Notes under the pieces: generated by a model
Seen by the model: the letters and a program-made list of their open reading frames with translations, nothing else
Database searches by the model: none
What the model was told of the DNA's origin: nothing
Origin: Chloroflexota bacterium
GTDB taxonomy: Bacteria; Chloroflexota; Anaerolineae; Aggregatilineales; Phototrophicaceae
Reading direction: 5' to 3'
NCBI GenBank assembly: GCA_011523545.1
Contig: WTGN01000040.1
Span: 20,868-84,867 of the forward strand
DNA length: 64,000 nucleotides
Part shown: piece after piece, positions 8,025-15,982 of the stretch
Layout of the letters: the number at the start of each line of letters is the position of its first letter
Position numbering within the stretch: position 1 is the first letter of the stretch
Made by a program: the position numbers and the translations under genes

Positions 8025-9787
8025 AGGCGTCGATTTACCTCATAAGCCCGCATGCCGATGGAGAGGCCCTTGCCGTAGATGGGGTCGCGAGGGCGGAACT
8101 CATAAGCCGACGAACTGTTATTATGCGCCATTACGTGGTCCATCGTCTGCTGCACGATCGTCACCGTTCCCGGCGCGGCATTCTCCTGGATGCGTTTGGC
8201 CGTGTTAATGCTGCTGCCCAGCGCGGTGAATTCGCGCCGTTGGAAGCTGCCGACATTGCCCAGCGTGGCGACGCCGGTGAACATCCCGATGATATAATAA
8301 TGCGGATCAGGCTTGATGTCCATTTCACGGTAGAGTTCGACGAAGCGGTCCCGCATCAGCAGGCTGCATTCCAGCGCCATCTGGGCGTGATTCGGCTCCG
8401 GATTGAGTTGCGTATTGAAGAGCGCCATCACTTCATTGCCCATATATTTGTCGATGATGCCGCCGCACTCGTGAATGCAGGCGGTGGCGACCGCCTGGTA
8501 TAGATTCAGTATCCTGAGTTTTTCGCTGGCTGCCACATCGGGCAAGGTGACCCAGGGGCGCACATCAGCGAAGATGCAAGTCACCTCCCGCCGCAAGCCG
8601 CCCAACTCGATATTGGCGATTTCGTTGATCTGGTCGACCATGCCGGCGGGCAGGATCCGCTTCATCGCGTTGATGGTGCTTTCATGCTCGTGCAAATGCG
8701 TGACGTCGTCCATCACCAGGGTGACGCCCTGCGTCATGTCGTTGTTGTCTTTGAGCGGCGAGAGCGAAAGCGCCAGCGCAACTTGACCACGGCCGGGCAA
8801 CTCCGCGCTCAGCTCCAGCGAGTGATCTTCGTCCTTCTGCTTGACCTGTTGCAAATGCGCATCGAGCTCCAGCGCGGCGTTCCGCATCAACAGCGCGACA
8901 TCATAGCCGACCGCCGCATCGGGCCGCAGGTCGAGAATCTCGCCGGCGGCGCGGTTGAAGGTGTGGACCAAATCATTCGAATCGATCGCGATGATGCCGC
9001 TGCCGACCGAGGAGAAGATATTGTCCATCAATTCCTTGACACGAGTGATCTCGGCCAGGATCTGTTCGGCGCGCATGTACATGCGGGCGTTGGCGATGGC
9101 GACGGCGGCCGTATTGGCGAAAGCCAGCATCAGGTTCAGCTCGCGCTCGGTGAAGACGCCGGCCACCAGGCGATTGTCAACGTAGACGACGCCGATGACG
9201 CGCTCCTTGTAACGCAGCGGCACGCAGAGTACCGAGCGCAGCGTGAAATTGATGATGCTCTGGTTCTCCGACAGCCTCTCATCTTTGAAAGCATTATCGG
9301 CCAACAAGGGCTCGCCGGTTGAGATGACTTCGTTGACGACGGACATGCTGATCTGTGGCCGGTCGCCCGTCCCCATTGCGCGGCCCATGAGACCGCCCTC
9401 GCTGCTGATTCGGAATTCCAACTCGCCGCTTTCTTCGTTCCTGAGCACGATATAACCGCGCTCGGCGTTTGTCAGCACGATGACGAGTTCCATCGTCTCT
9501 TGCAAGACGGTGTCGATATCCAGCGAGTTGGTGATGCGGGTGGACATTTCCGAGAGCGCGCGCAGTTGGCGCAGCTCGGTTTGCTCCTCAAGCACGGTGT
9601 TTTCCAGGCGCTTGAAATCTTGCTTGAGCGCTTCCAGGCTGTTGATGATGGAGGCGGGCATAGCCAGCCGGCGGCGCCGCAGCAATTCCCGCTGCGCTTC
9701 CAGCGTCGTGTTCACCTCATCCAGCTCAGCTTCAAGCTGTCGCAAATCGGCTATCAGATTGGTCGCGGTTTCCTGCGCCTCTGACAT
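8021..9787 (-). CDS. GAF-PAS-class III cyclase protein, substrate/transition-state half
   Basis: The 588-residue paralogue is the first gene of the two-gene unit and has the same order: coiled coil (1-80), GAF (about 85-240), PAS (about 250-365) and cyclase domain (about 398-580). It keeps the first metal Asp408 (FADVRPW), but the second metal position is Asn451 (KYMGNEVMAL). It retains the substrate Lys447, the transition-state Asn528 and Arg532 (ALGSSINTAKRIQ), with Ser525 at the specificity Asp. This is the pattern of a C2-type half-domain, complementary to the next gene. The GAF domains probably sense a small ligand or redox state in the cytoplasm; no membrane segment is present. Confidence 0.9.
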   Translation of the reverse strand: MSEAQETATNLIADLRQLEAELDEVNTTLEAQRELLRRRRLAMPASIINSLEALKQDFKRLENTVLEEQTELRQLRALSEMSTRITNSLDIDTVLQETMELVIVLTNAERGYIVLRNEESGELEFRISSEGGLMGRAMGTGDRPQISMSVVNEVISTGEPLLADNAFKDERLSENQSIINFTLRSVLCVPLRYKERVIGVVYVDNRLVAGVFTERELNLMLAFANTAAVAIANARMYMRAEQILAEITRVKELMDNIFSSVGSGIIAIDSNDLVHTFNRAAGEILDLRPDAAVGYDVALLMRNAALELDAHLQQVKQKDEDHSLELSAELPGRGQVALALSLSPLKDNNDMTQGVTLVMDDVTHLHEHESTINAMKRILPAGMVDQINEIANIELGGLRREVTCIFADVRPWVTLPDVAASEKLRILNLYQAVATACIHECGGIIDKYMGNEVMALFNTQLNPEPNHAQMALECSLLMRDRFVELYREMDIKPDPHYYIIGMFTGVATLGNVGSFQRREFTALGSSINTAKRIQENAAPGTVTIVQQTMDHVMAHNNSSSAYEFRPRDPIYGKGLSIGMRAYEVNRRL

Positions 9788-9929
9788 ATGTTCAACTGCC
9801 CTCGCTTTTCAGCGCCGAATGCGCCGGTTGGGTAGATGTTCCAGTGTTAACAAAAGTATACTGCAAAATGAGGCTGATAGCATCAAGCGGCATGGCGCCG
9901 TCAGCCCGAGCCGCCTGCCCTTCTAACCC

Positions 9930-10131
9930 CATCCCCCAGCCCCTTCCCCAATGCATTAGGGAAGGGGAGCTAGAATCGCGCGGAAACAATGTAAATTGCC
10001 TGTTTCCTGCGGTCTTACCGCCAGAAATCCAAAGTCGATTCGATGCGATATAGCTTCCCCCCATTGCTATGGGGGGACCGAGGGGGGTAGATCGTAGGCG
10101 GCCCACACATACCTCGCCCCTACAAGTCCCG
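9930..10131 (+). repeat. C-rich/G-rich hairpin repeats and one GTAG-foot element
   Basis: The gap upstream of the cyclase pair holds a hairpin with arms CCCCTTCCC and GGGAAGGGG (9937-9968), a second with CCCCCC/GGGGGG arms (10054-10088), and a degenerate GTAG element at 10095-10124. The tail after the first hairpin (GCGGAAACAATG) resembles the tails of the C-rich elements near 3347 and 38015. Nothing coding is visible between 9,788 and 10,119. Confidence 0.65.
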
Positions 10132-11457
10132 CCCGGGCGCTGGCTGAGGATTCGCCGATTCCGCCATGGCCAAGCGCGCCGCCCGCCGGCCGATCTCGAC
10201 GGCGTAATTGGTGCCGCGGTCCCAAGGATAGACCTGCGACATGCTGGCCCAGTAGAGGCCCGGCAGCGGCGTCTTCAAATCAGGGATCTTGCGGCTGTGG
10301 TTGAGCGTCGGCACCGGTTGGGCGTAAGGCGCGCGCCAGACCCAGCGCTTGCGGATCCAGCTGGGCCGAAAGGCCGGGTTCACTTTCGCCAGCGCCGGCA
10401 TAAAACGCTCGACCAACTCATCTTCGCTCAGCTGAAAATACTCATGCGCGGGCGGCACATAATCGCCGCAATAGATGATGTGGTCGCCGCCATAATGCTC
10501 ACGAGATATGTAATTGGTATGTTCCACCAGCGCCAGAAAGGGGAAGGCCGATTTTGACTTGTCGGCGGTGGACGCCGGCAGATTAAGCCAGTAGGTGTCG
10601 TCGGGCATGAGCGGCTTTTTCAGCGAGAAGACGACGCACAAGCCGCCGATGCTCTTCAGCGCCGCCACCTGTCGGCCATAATCGGTTTCCGCCAGGCCCG
10701 CGGCCATCCTCAGCAGCAGGCGCGGCGATGTCGTGCTCAATACGAGATCGAAGTCCAGCTGCTCGCCGCCGCTGATCAAGGCCGGCCTGCCCGCGTTCTG
10801 GACGATTTGGTCGACGCGGGCCTTCAGGCGAATCGTCACGCCCTTGGCGCGCAGTTGGGCCGCCAGTTCATCGAGGAAGGCCTGAAAGCCGCCGACATAG
10901 GTGCCGAGCTTGAGACTGCGCTTGACGATGCGCGCCCACATGAAGGACATCGGCACCTGACCGAAATCTTCGGCGAACTTGCCGATCAGCAGCGGCTTGA
11001 AGAATTTCTCATAAGCTTCCCGCCCCATCCAGCGGCGCATCCATTGGTCGGCAGTGACGCGCTCGAATGGCCGCCAGCGCGGGCTGAGCTTGATGAACAT
11101 GCCGGCCAGCCCCATGCGCAGGGTCGAGACCAGCGGCAGCGGCAGCAAAAGCGCCGAGGGCGAAATCTCGCTGCGCACCGGCCGCCCGTCGATCCAGTAG
11201 CTGGTCTTGGGGCGGGGAAAGATGATGCGGTCGCGCCGGCCCATTTCATCAGCCAGGGCGAGTATATCGCTGTCACTGGCGAACCAGTGATGATAGAATT
11301 TCTCCAGCGACCAATCCCAGCGTTCGTCTTTGAAGCCGGCCGCGAGCCCGCCGACGCTGTCAGCCGCTTCGTAGATAGTGACGCGATGGCCCGCGCCGGC
11401 GAAATCCCAGGCGGCGGCCAGCCCGGCCGCGCCCGCGCCGATGATGGCGATTTTCAC
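10120..11457 (-). CDS. NAD(P)/FAD-dependent oxidoreductase, protoporphyrinogen-oxidase-like
   Basis: The N-terminus is a dinucleotide-binding fold (VKIAIIGAGAAGLAAAW, then the acidic IYEAADSVGGLA), followed by a flavin amine-oxidase-type body. Family members usually begin MKIAIIGAG, so the GTG at 11457 is preferred. In-frame ATGs at 11481 and 11496 would add 8 or 13 residues encoded by a dispersed C-rich repeat, which also supplies a GGGGG Shine-Dalgarno-like stretch before the GTG. The TAG stop (10120-10122) lies in a GTAG-foot element. Similar proteins act in porphyrin, carotenoid or UDP-sugar chemistry; no neighbouring pathway gene narrows the choice. Confidence 0.85.
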   Translation of the reverse strand: MKIAIIGAGAAGLAAAWDFAGAGHRVTIYEAADSVGGLAAGFKDERWDWSLEKFYHHWFASDSDILALADEMGRRDRIIFPRPKTSYWIDGRPVRSEISPSALLLPLPLVSTLRMGLAGMFIKLSPRWRPFERVTADQWMRRWMGREAYEKFFKPLLIGKFAEDFGQVPMSFMWARIVKRSLKLGTYVGGFQAFLDELAAQLRAKGVTIRLKARVDQIVQNAGRPALISGGEQLDFDLVLSTTSPRLLLRMAAGLAETDYGRQVAALKSIGGLCVVFSLKKPLMPDDTYWLNLPASTADKSKSAFPFLALVEHTNYISREHYGGDHIIYCGDYVPPAHEYFQLSEDELVERFMPALAKVNPAFRPSWIRKRWVWRAPYAQPVPTLNHSRKIPDLKTPLPGLYWASMSQVYPWDRGTNYAVEIGRRAARLAMAESANPQPAPGRDL

Positions 11458-11585
11458 CCCATCCCCCAGCCCTTTCGCCATCTCTATGCCGAGCATCCCA
11501 GCGAGCCAGGCAAGGCGAGTTTTCCTGGCAACCTTGCTATTTTACACGATTAAGCAGATTCTACTGAGAATCGCTTTGGGGGCGA

Positions 11586-12653
11586 TCAATCAGCGTAGAC
11601 ATCCTCACTCAAGCGCCAACTGGCCCGCGCCTCAAAATCCAGCGGACTGCGATGACCAGCGTGAAAGCGAAAGTAGGCCGCCGCGGCGATCATGGCGGCG
11701 TTATCCGTGCAAAGCCAAAGCGGCGGATAACGGACCGGGAGCGCCAGCGCCGCGCTCAGCTTTTCGCGCAGCAGCCTGTTGGCGCTGACGCCGCCCGCCA
11801 AGTAAACCGCGTTCACGTCAAAATCGCGCGCTGCCCGACAGCTGGTTGTCATCAAGGCATCGGTCAAGGCGTCCTGGAAAGCGGCGGCGACATCGCTGAT
11901 GTTGATATCGTCGCGCAGCTCTGCCCGCTTCTCGGCACGGCGTTGGCGCCTGCCCTGCCCGCTAGCGCTCGGCTGCCTGGCCACAGCGCGCAAGACGGCC
12001 GTCTTCAAGCCGCTGAAGCTGAGGTCGTAAGCGCCGGCAGTTTTGGCGCGGGGGAAATCATAAGCGTCATGCGCGCCAGATTGCGCCGCTCGCTCGATGG
12101 CCGGGCCGCCGGGAAATGGCAAGCCGAGCAGACGGCCGACCTTGTCAAAAGCCTCGCCTGCCGCGTCGTCAATCGTGCCGCCGATGCGTTTGTAAACGCC
12201 ATGATCGCGCATGATTAGCAGCTCGCTGTGCCCGCCCGACACAATCAGCGCGAGGATGGGAAACTCAGGCTCGCTGAAATCCGGCGCCAGCCACAGCGAA
12301 TACACATGCCCTTCCAGATGGTTGATGCCGAGCAGGGGCAGCCCGGTCGCCAGCGCCAGCCCCTTGGCGAAATTGACCCCGACAAGCAGCGAGCCAATCA
12401 GCCCTGGCCCTTGGGTGACGGCGATGGCGTCGAGGTCGGCATAGGTCATGTCCGCTTCGCGCATCGCCCGCTCGACCACCGCGCTGATGGTCTCGGCATG
12501 CGCGCGCGAGGCGAGCTCGGGGAAGACGCCGCCGTATTGGGCGTGCAGGTCAACCTGCGAGGCGACGATGTTGGATCTGATGGTCCTTCCGTCAGTGACG
12601 ACAGCGGCGGCCGTTTCGTCACAGGAGGTTTCGATGGCGAGGATGGCGGTCAT
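11586..12653 (-). CDS. tsaD: tRNA N6-adenosine threonylcarbamoyltransferase TsaD
   Basis: TsaD transfers the threonylcarbamoyl group to A37 of ANN-decoding tRNAs. The 355-residue protein has the ASKHA fold and the family landmarks: LAIETSCDETAAAVV at the N-terminus, QGPGLIGSLLVG, the metal-binding NHLEGH motif (His112, His116), SGGHSELL, and CTDNAAMIA near the C-terminus. Length is slightly above normal because of an arginine-rich insertion around residues 228-245. TsaB and TsaE are not in this window. This is a reliable housekeeping marker. Confidence 0.97.
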   Translation of the reverse strand: MTAILAIETSCDETAAAVVTDGRTIRSNIVASQVDLHAQYGGVFPELASRAHAETISAVVERAMREADMTYADLDAIAVTQGPGLIGSLLVGVNFAKGLALATGLPLLGINHLEGHVYSLWLAPDFSEPEFPILALIVSGGHSELLIMRDHGVYKRIGGTIDDAAGEAFDKVGRLLGLPFPGGPAIERAAQSGAHDAYDFPRAKTAGAYDLSFSGLKTAVLRAVARQPSASGQGRRQRRAEKRAELRDDINISDVAAAFQDALTDALMTTSCRAARDFDVNAVYLAGGVSANRLLREKLSAALALPVRYPPLWLCTDNAAMIAAAAYFRFHAGHRSPLDFEARASWRLSEDVYAD

Positions 12654-12690
12654 GCCCGCATTGTAGCACTGGAATTGGCGGGCGCGGATG

Positions 12691-12696
12691 TATAAT
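12691..12696 (+). promoter_or_regulatory. -10 box upstream of the ATPase/TOPRIM cassette
   Basis: A perfect TATAAT lies about 28 bases before the GGAGG ribosome-binding site of the next gene. No good -35 match is found at 17 bases, so the promoter is only partly supported. Confidence 0.4.
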
Positions 12697-12734
12697 GGTG
12701 GGCAGGCTAAGCGCTTTGTGCGAGGAGGCGCGTG

Positions 12735-13823
12735 ATGTACAAGTCATTTCGCGTGAAGAATTTCCGCTGCTTCAAGGATTTGCAGATCAACGACCTGGGT
12801 CGGGTGAATCTGATTGCGGGGAAGAATAACACTGGGAAGACGGCTCTGATGGAGGCGATGTATTTGTTCACAAAGCCCCTGACACCACAGGTACTATTTC
12901 ATCTTAACCATGTGCGTGGTCTTGATGTGCCGAACGACAACCTGCCATCTTACTGGCAGCAGTTTTTCTTTCGAATGGATTCTAGTAAATGCATCACAAT
13001 TGCTGCGGATAACACTAGGCGCGCGAGCGGCACTAGGCTTTCAATAAAAGAGCGTGAGTTTACAAAAGATGTGTTGGATCTGCTTATGGTCCAGTTCACT
13101 CGTCAAAGCAGAGCCGTTCCAATGGGCGAGATTCTGAGCGCGATTGCGAATACGGATCTATTGCTTGAGCTTTCCTACACGTGGGACCAAGCGCCCGACA
13201 CATACAAGATAATATTCTCGCCGATGCTCTTGTCCGAATCTGCAAAGGAGTTAGAGGAAAAGTCGCAGTTTGTCCCTACCCGATGGCATCCCAACTCTTC
13301 AGCGACAGCTAGCCTATTTAGTGAGCTAGAAATAGAAGGTCAAACGTCCAGACTTCCGGACGCTCTCAAAATCTTTGAATCAGATCTAACAGATCTCAAC
13401 CTATTGTCAACCTACGGTCAAATCACGATTTGGGCAAGAGTTGGCCGCATAAGCCTACCCCTGAATCTCATGGGTGAAGGAATCAACAAGTTTTTGCATA
13501 ATATGATGACAATGTTGTCAGGCCTCGACTACATATTCATCGACGAAATCGAAAATGGAATCCACCACTCCGTACAATGCAAAGTCTGGAAAGCCATCGG
13601 CAAGCTCGCCCGTGATCTGGACATCCAAGTCTTCGCCACGACGCACAGCTACGAGATGATTCGCGCCGCCTACGAAGCGTTCTCTGAAGACGACAAGCTG
13701 GACGAGTTTCGCTACCATCGGTTGAGCAGGAGCCGCAAATCGGGTGAATTAAGAGCAACAACCTACAACGAGTTAGATATGGAAGCCGTGGCCGCCTTTG
13801 ACTTTGATCATGAGGTACGCTGA
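12735..13823 (+). CDS. AAA/SMC-like ATPase, OLD-type (putative defence ATPase)
   Basis: The start is ATG 12735, seven bases after GGAGG; the GTG three bases earlier is too close. The N-terminus is typical of AAA_15/AAA_21 proteins (FRVKNFRCFKDL) with Walker A GKNNTGKT (29-36), an ABC-signature-like GEGINKFL near 248-255, Walker B YIFIDEIENG (Asp270, Glu271) and a switch histidine in ATTHS (His304). It overlaps the next gene, a TOPRIM-like protein, by one base (TGATG). ATPase plus TOPRIM pairs occur in anti-phage systems such as PARIS and split OLD/Gabija-like systems. Base composition is visibly AT-richer than the flanks, which suggests transfer. Confidence 0.85.
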   Translation: MYKSFRVKNFRCFKDLQINDLGRVNLIAGKNNTGKTALMEAMYLFTKPLTPQVLFHLNHVRGLDVPNDNLPSYWQQFFFRMDSSKCITIAADNTRRASGTRLSIKEREFTKDVLDLLMVQFTRQSRAVPMGEILSAIANTDLLLELSYTWDQAPDTYKIIFSPMLLSESAKELEEKSQFVPTRWHPNSSATASLFSELEIEGQTSRLPDALKIFESDLTDLNLLSTYGQITIWARVGRISLPLNLMGEGINKFLHNMMTMLSGLDYIFIDEIENGIHHSVQCKVWKAIGKLARDLDIQVFATTHSYEMIRAAYEAFSEDDKLDEFRYHRLSRSRKSGELRATTYNELDMEAVAAFDFDHEVR

Positions 13824-14524
13824 TGGCTGAGCTGATCCCAGATGGCAAAACCCGGCTTCTGCTGGTAGAGGGAGATGACGATGAAATCTTCTTCAGAAAC
13901 TTTGTAGATCATCTAGCAGCTTCATCGGATACACGACTTCTCGTATCTGAGTTTGCGATCATCCAATACGGAGGCAGAAATCAATTAACGCTGCGGCTCC
14001 GCGACTTGAAGAAGGCTGATAACTTTGAGCACATAACCCATATCGGAATCGTGCGCGACAGCGACTACAACACTGATGCGCTTCGCAGCGTTCAAGACAG
14101 AATCAGAACCGTGAACAAAGAAGGTCCACCAATTATTGACATTCCGGACCACCCACAAATGCCAACGATCGGTGATCCCAGAGTGTCTGTGTTGATCGTT
14201 CCTTCAGCGGAGCGCGAAGGAATGTTGGATGATCTTGTCATGGATGCGCTGGCGGTCGATCCAATAGCGAACTGTGTACATAACTACTTCGACTGTTTAG
14301 AAGAGACACAGGTAGCGATTGTTCCAGAAAAGAGATCCAAGGCCCAAATACGGGTATTTCTCATCGGCAAAAATGTGGGATTAGGAACGGACGTTAGCGG
14401 GATTACTGACAGACTATTTCTATCAAATGCCTACGACACACAGGTGTGGCGGCAAGAGAATATGTGGGAAAGTCCTAAATTGGCAGACGCCAAGGCCTTC
14501 CTCCGCGGTCTCCTCAAACCGTAG
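13823..14524 (+). CDS. TOPRIM-like protein (DUF3226/DUF4435-like), partner of the ATPase
   Basis: The 233-residue protein begins with a TOPRIM-like core: LLLVEGDDDEIFF (Glu16) and IGIVRDSDYN (Asp79, Asp81). These are the acidic residues that bind metal in TOPRIM nucleases and primases. The middle holds a proline-rich loop and IVPSAEREGMLDDLV; the C-terminus ends in KAFLRGLL. It resembles DUF3226 and is comparable to the DUF4435 effector AriB of PARIS. Its start overlaps the ATPase stop, so both are translated together. Nuclease activity is inferred, not shown. Codon use and GC content match the ATPase rather than the downstream gene. Confidence 0.75.
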   Translation: MAELIPDGKTRLLLVEGDDDEIFFRNFVDHLAASSDTRLLVSEFAIIQYGGRNQLTLRLRDLKKADNFEHITHIGIVRDSDYNTDALRSVQDRIRTVNKEGPPIIDIPDHPQMPTIGDPRVSVLIVPSAEREGMLDDLVMDALAVDPIANCVHNYFDCLEETQVAIVPEKRSKAQIRVFLIGKNVGLGTDVSGITDRLFLSNAYDTQVWRQENMWESPKLADAKAFLRGLLKP

Positions 14525-14585
14525 ACCCACGCATTCCAACTATGGTAATCTGATAGAAGCAACTGTTCGTGGCTGGAGCGCGAGC

Positions 14586-15953
14586 ATGACCACAATACAC
14601 CACCGCCTCGGTTGGACGCTGGCGGCTATCGCAGGCGTCATGGTTTTCATCGCCTTCACCATCTGGGGCGGCATCCCGGCGGAGACCAACCTGGGCTTGT
14701 TCTGGCTGCAGTCGAGCCTCTTTCTCCTGGTCATCTGCGTCTTTGTCCTGGCATTCTGGCATTTGCTCGTCCGGCCTCTGGCGCCGAATCTTCGCCAACC
14801 GCAAAAGGCGGCCTTGACATTCCGCGCGCGGGAGTTCCTGGCGCTGCTGCTGGCGAGCGGCGGTGTCGCCACCTCCATCGGCGGCGTTTGGGATGAATTG
14901 TGGCACCGCAGTTACGGCATTCCCTTCGGCGAGGATTTGTTCTGGCGGCCGCATCTGCTGATGTATTTCGGCTTCGCGACGGCGATCTGCACCGGCTTTT
15001 GGGCGCTGCTCTATCTCAATCGCCATTTGCGCGGCAACTTTCAGCAGCGTTTTCGCGCCAATACTGCTGCCGGGTTGCTGATTCTGAATGCCGCATTTCT
15101 GCTCTATGCCTTGCCGGCTGATCCCCTCTGGCACTGGATCTTCGGCGAAGACATCACCGCCTGGAGCATTCCGCATCTGATACTGCTGACGAGCTTCATA
15201 CTGACGCAATTGCTCGCCCTGGATTTACACGTATCGACCTGGCGGCGGCATGAATGGCATGTCATTTTCAGGCTGCGGCTCAGCGACAGCCTCTCGCTGC
15301 TGATTCTGGCTGCCATCCAACTGCTCTGGCTGCAGCTTATGCTCATTGATTGGGACGCGACCTTGATGGGCATCCCCGTGGAATCGCTCGGGCTCTATCG
15401 TCCGGAATGGCTGCTGGCGGCCAATCTGCTGGCCTGCGTCACCTTTACCGGCGTGATGGCGACGCGCGTGCTCCGCTGCGCCGGCGCGGCGACGGCGGCC
15501 GGCCTGCTGGCGCTGGCCATTCGCGTCGGCTTGATTGCACTGTTTGACGCCGAGATGCTGCAGCATGTCGCCTGGCTGGCGGCGCTGCTGCCCCTGCTCG
15601 CCATCGACATCTATGCCTACTATTGCAGCGCCATTCGCCAGCGCGAGCCGGATTGGCGCGGCGCCGCGGTCGCCGTCATCGCCGCCATGGCCATCAATGC
15701 AGCGTTAATCCGCAGCCTTTACAACCTGGGCGATGCGGACAACCTGGCCTACGCCGCGGCCATCATCGTCACCGGGCTGGGCATGAGCTGGCTCGCCAAT
15801 CGAGTCGCCGATGCCTTGCTGCGGGAACGCGAGGCCACCGTCGCCGCCACCCGCGAGCGCAAGAGCATCAAGCCGGCGGTCACCTTCGGCATATTGGCCG
15901 CCTTTTTCGCCTTCATCATCTTATTCATCGCGACCGCGTCCCCGCCCATCTGA
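14586..15953 (+). CDS. Polytopic membrane protein with a duplicated His/Asp motif
   Basis: Most of this 455-residue protein is hydrophobic, with roughly ten transmembrane helices. The open frame extends upstream to 14427 across the TOPRIM gene, so the ATG at 14586 was chosen. Two matching segments are striking: DELWH (103-107), GED (115-117) and RPHLL (121-125), then DPLWH (179-183), GED (187-189) and IPHLI (195-199). Repeated Trp-His, Glu-Asp and Pro-His at helix ends suggest metal or haem binding, but no named family was recognised. The high GC returns here, marking the end of the AT-rich cassette. Confidence 0.75.
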   Translation: MTTIHHRLGWTLAAIAGVMVFIAFTIWGGIPAETNLGLFWLQSSLFLLVICVFVLAFWHLLVRPLAPNLRQPQKAALTFRAREFLALLLASGGVATSIGGVWDELWHRSYGIPFGEDLFWRPHLLMYFGFATAICTGFWALLYLNRHLRGNFQQRFRANTAAGLLILNAAFLLYALPADPLWHWIFGEDITAWSIPHLILLTSFILTQLLALDLHVSTWRRHEWHVIFRLRLSDSLSLLILAAIQLLWLQLMLIDWDATLMGIPVESLGLYRPEWLLAANLLACVTFTGVMATRVLRCAGAATAAGLLALAIRVGLIALFDAEMLQHVAWLAALLPLLAIDIYAYYCSAIRQREPDWRGAAVAVIAAMAINAALIRSLYNLGDADNLAYAAAIIVTGLGMSWLANRVADALLREREATVAATRERKSIKPAVTFGILAAFFAFIILFIATASPPI

Positions 15954-15969
15954 AATCACGCAAAGGCGG

Positions 15970-15975
15970 TATAAT
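15970..15975 (+). promoter_or_regulatory. -10 box directly before the lipoprotein gene
   Basis: A perfect TATAAT ends eight bases before a GTG that opens the lipoprotein frame. Transcription starting seven or eight bases downstream of the box would begin at or next to that GTG. Confidence 0.4.
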
Positions 15976-15982
15976 CCTGCGC

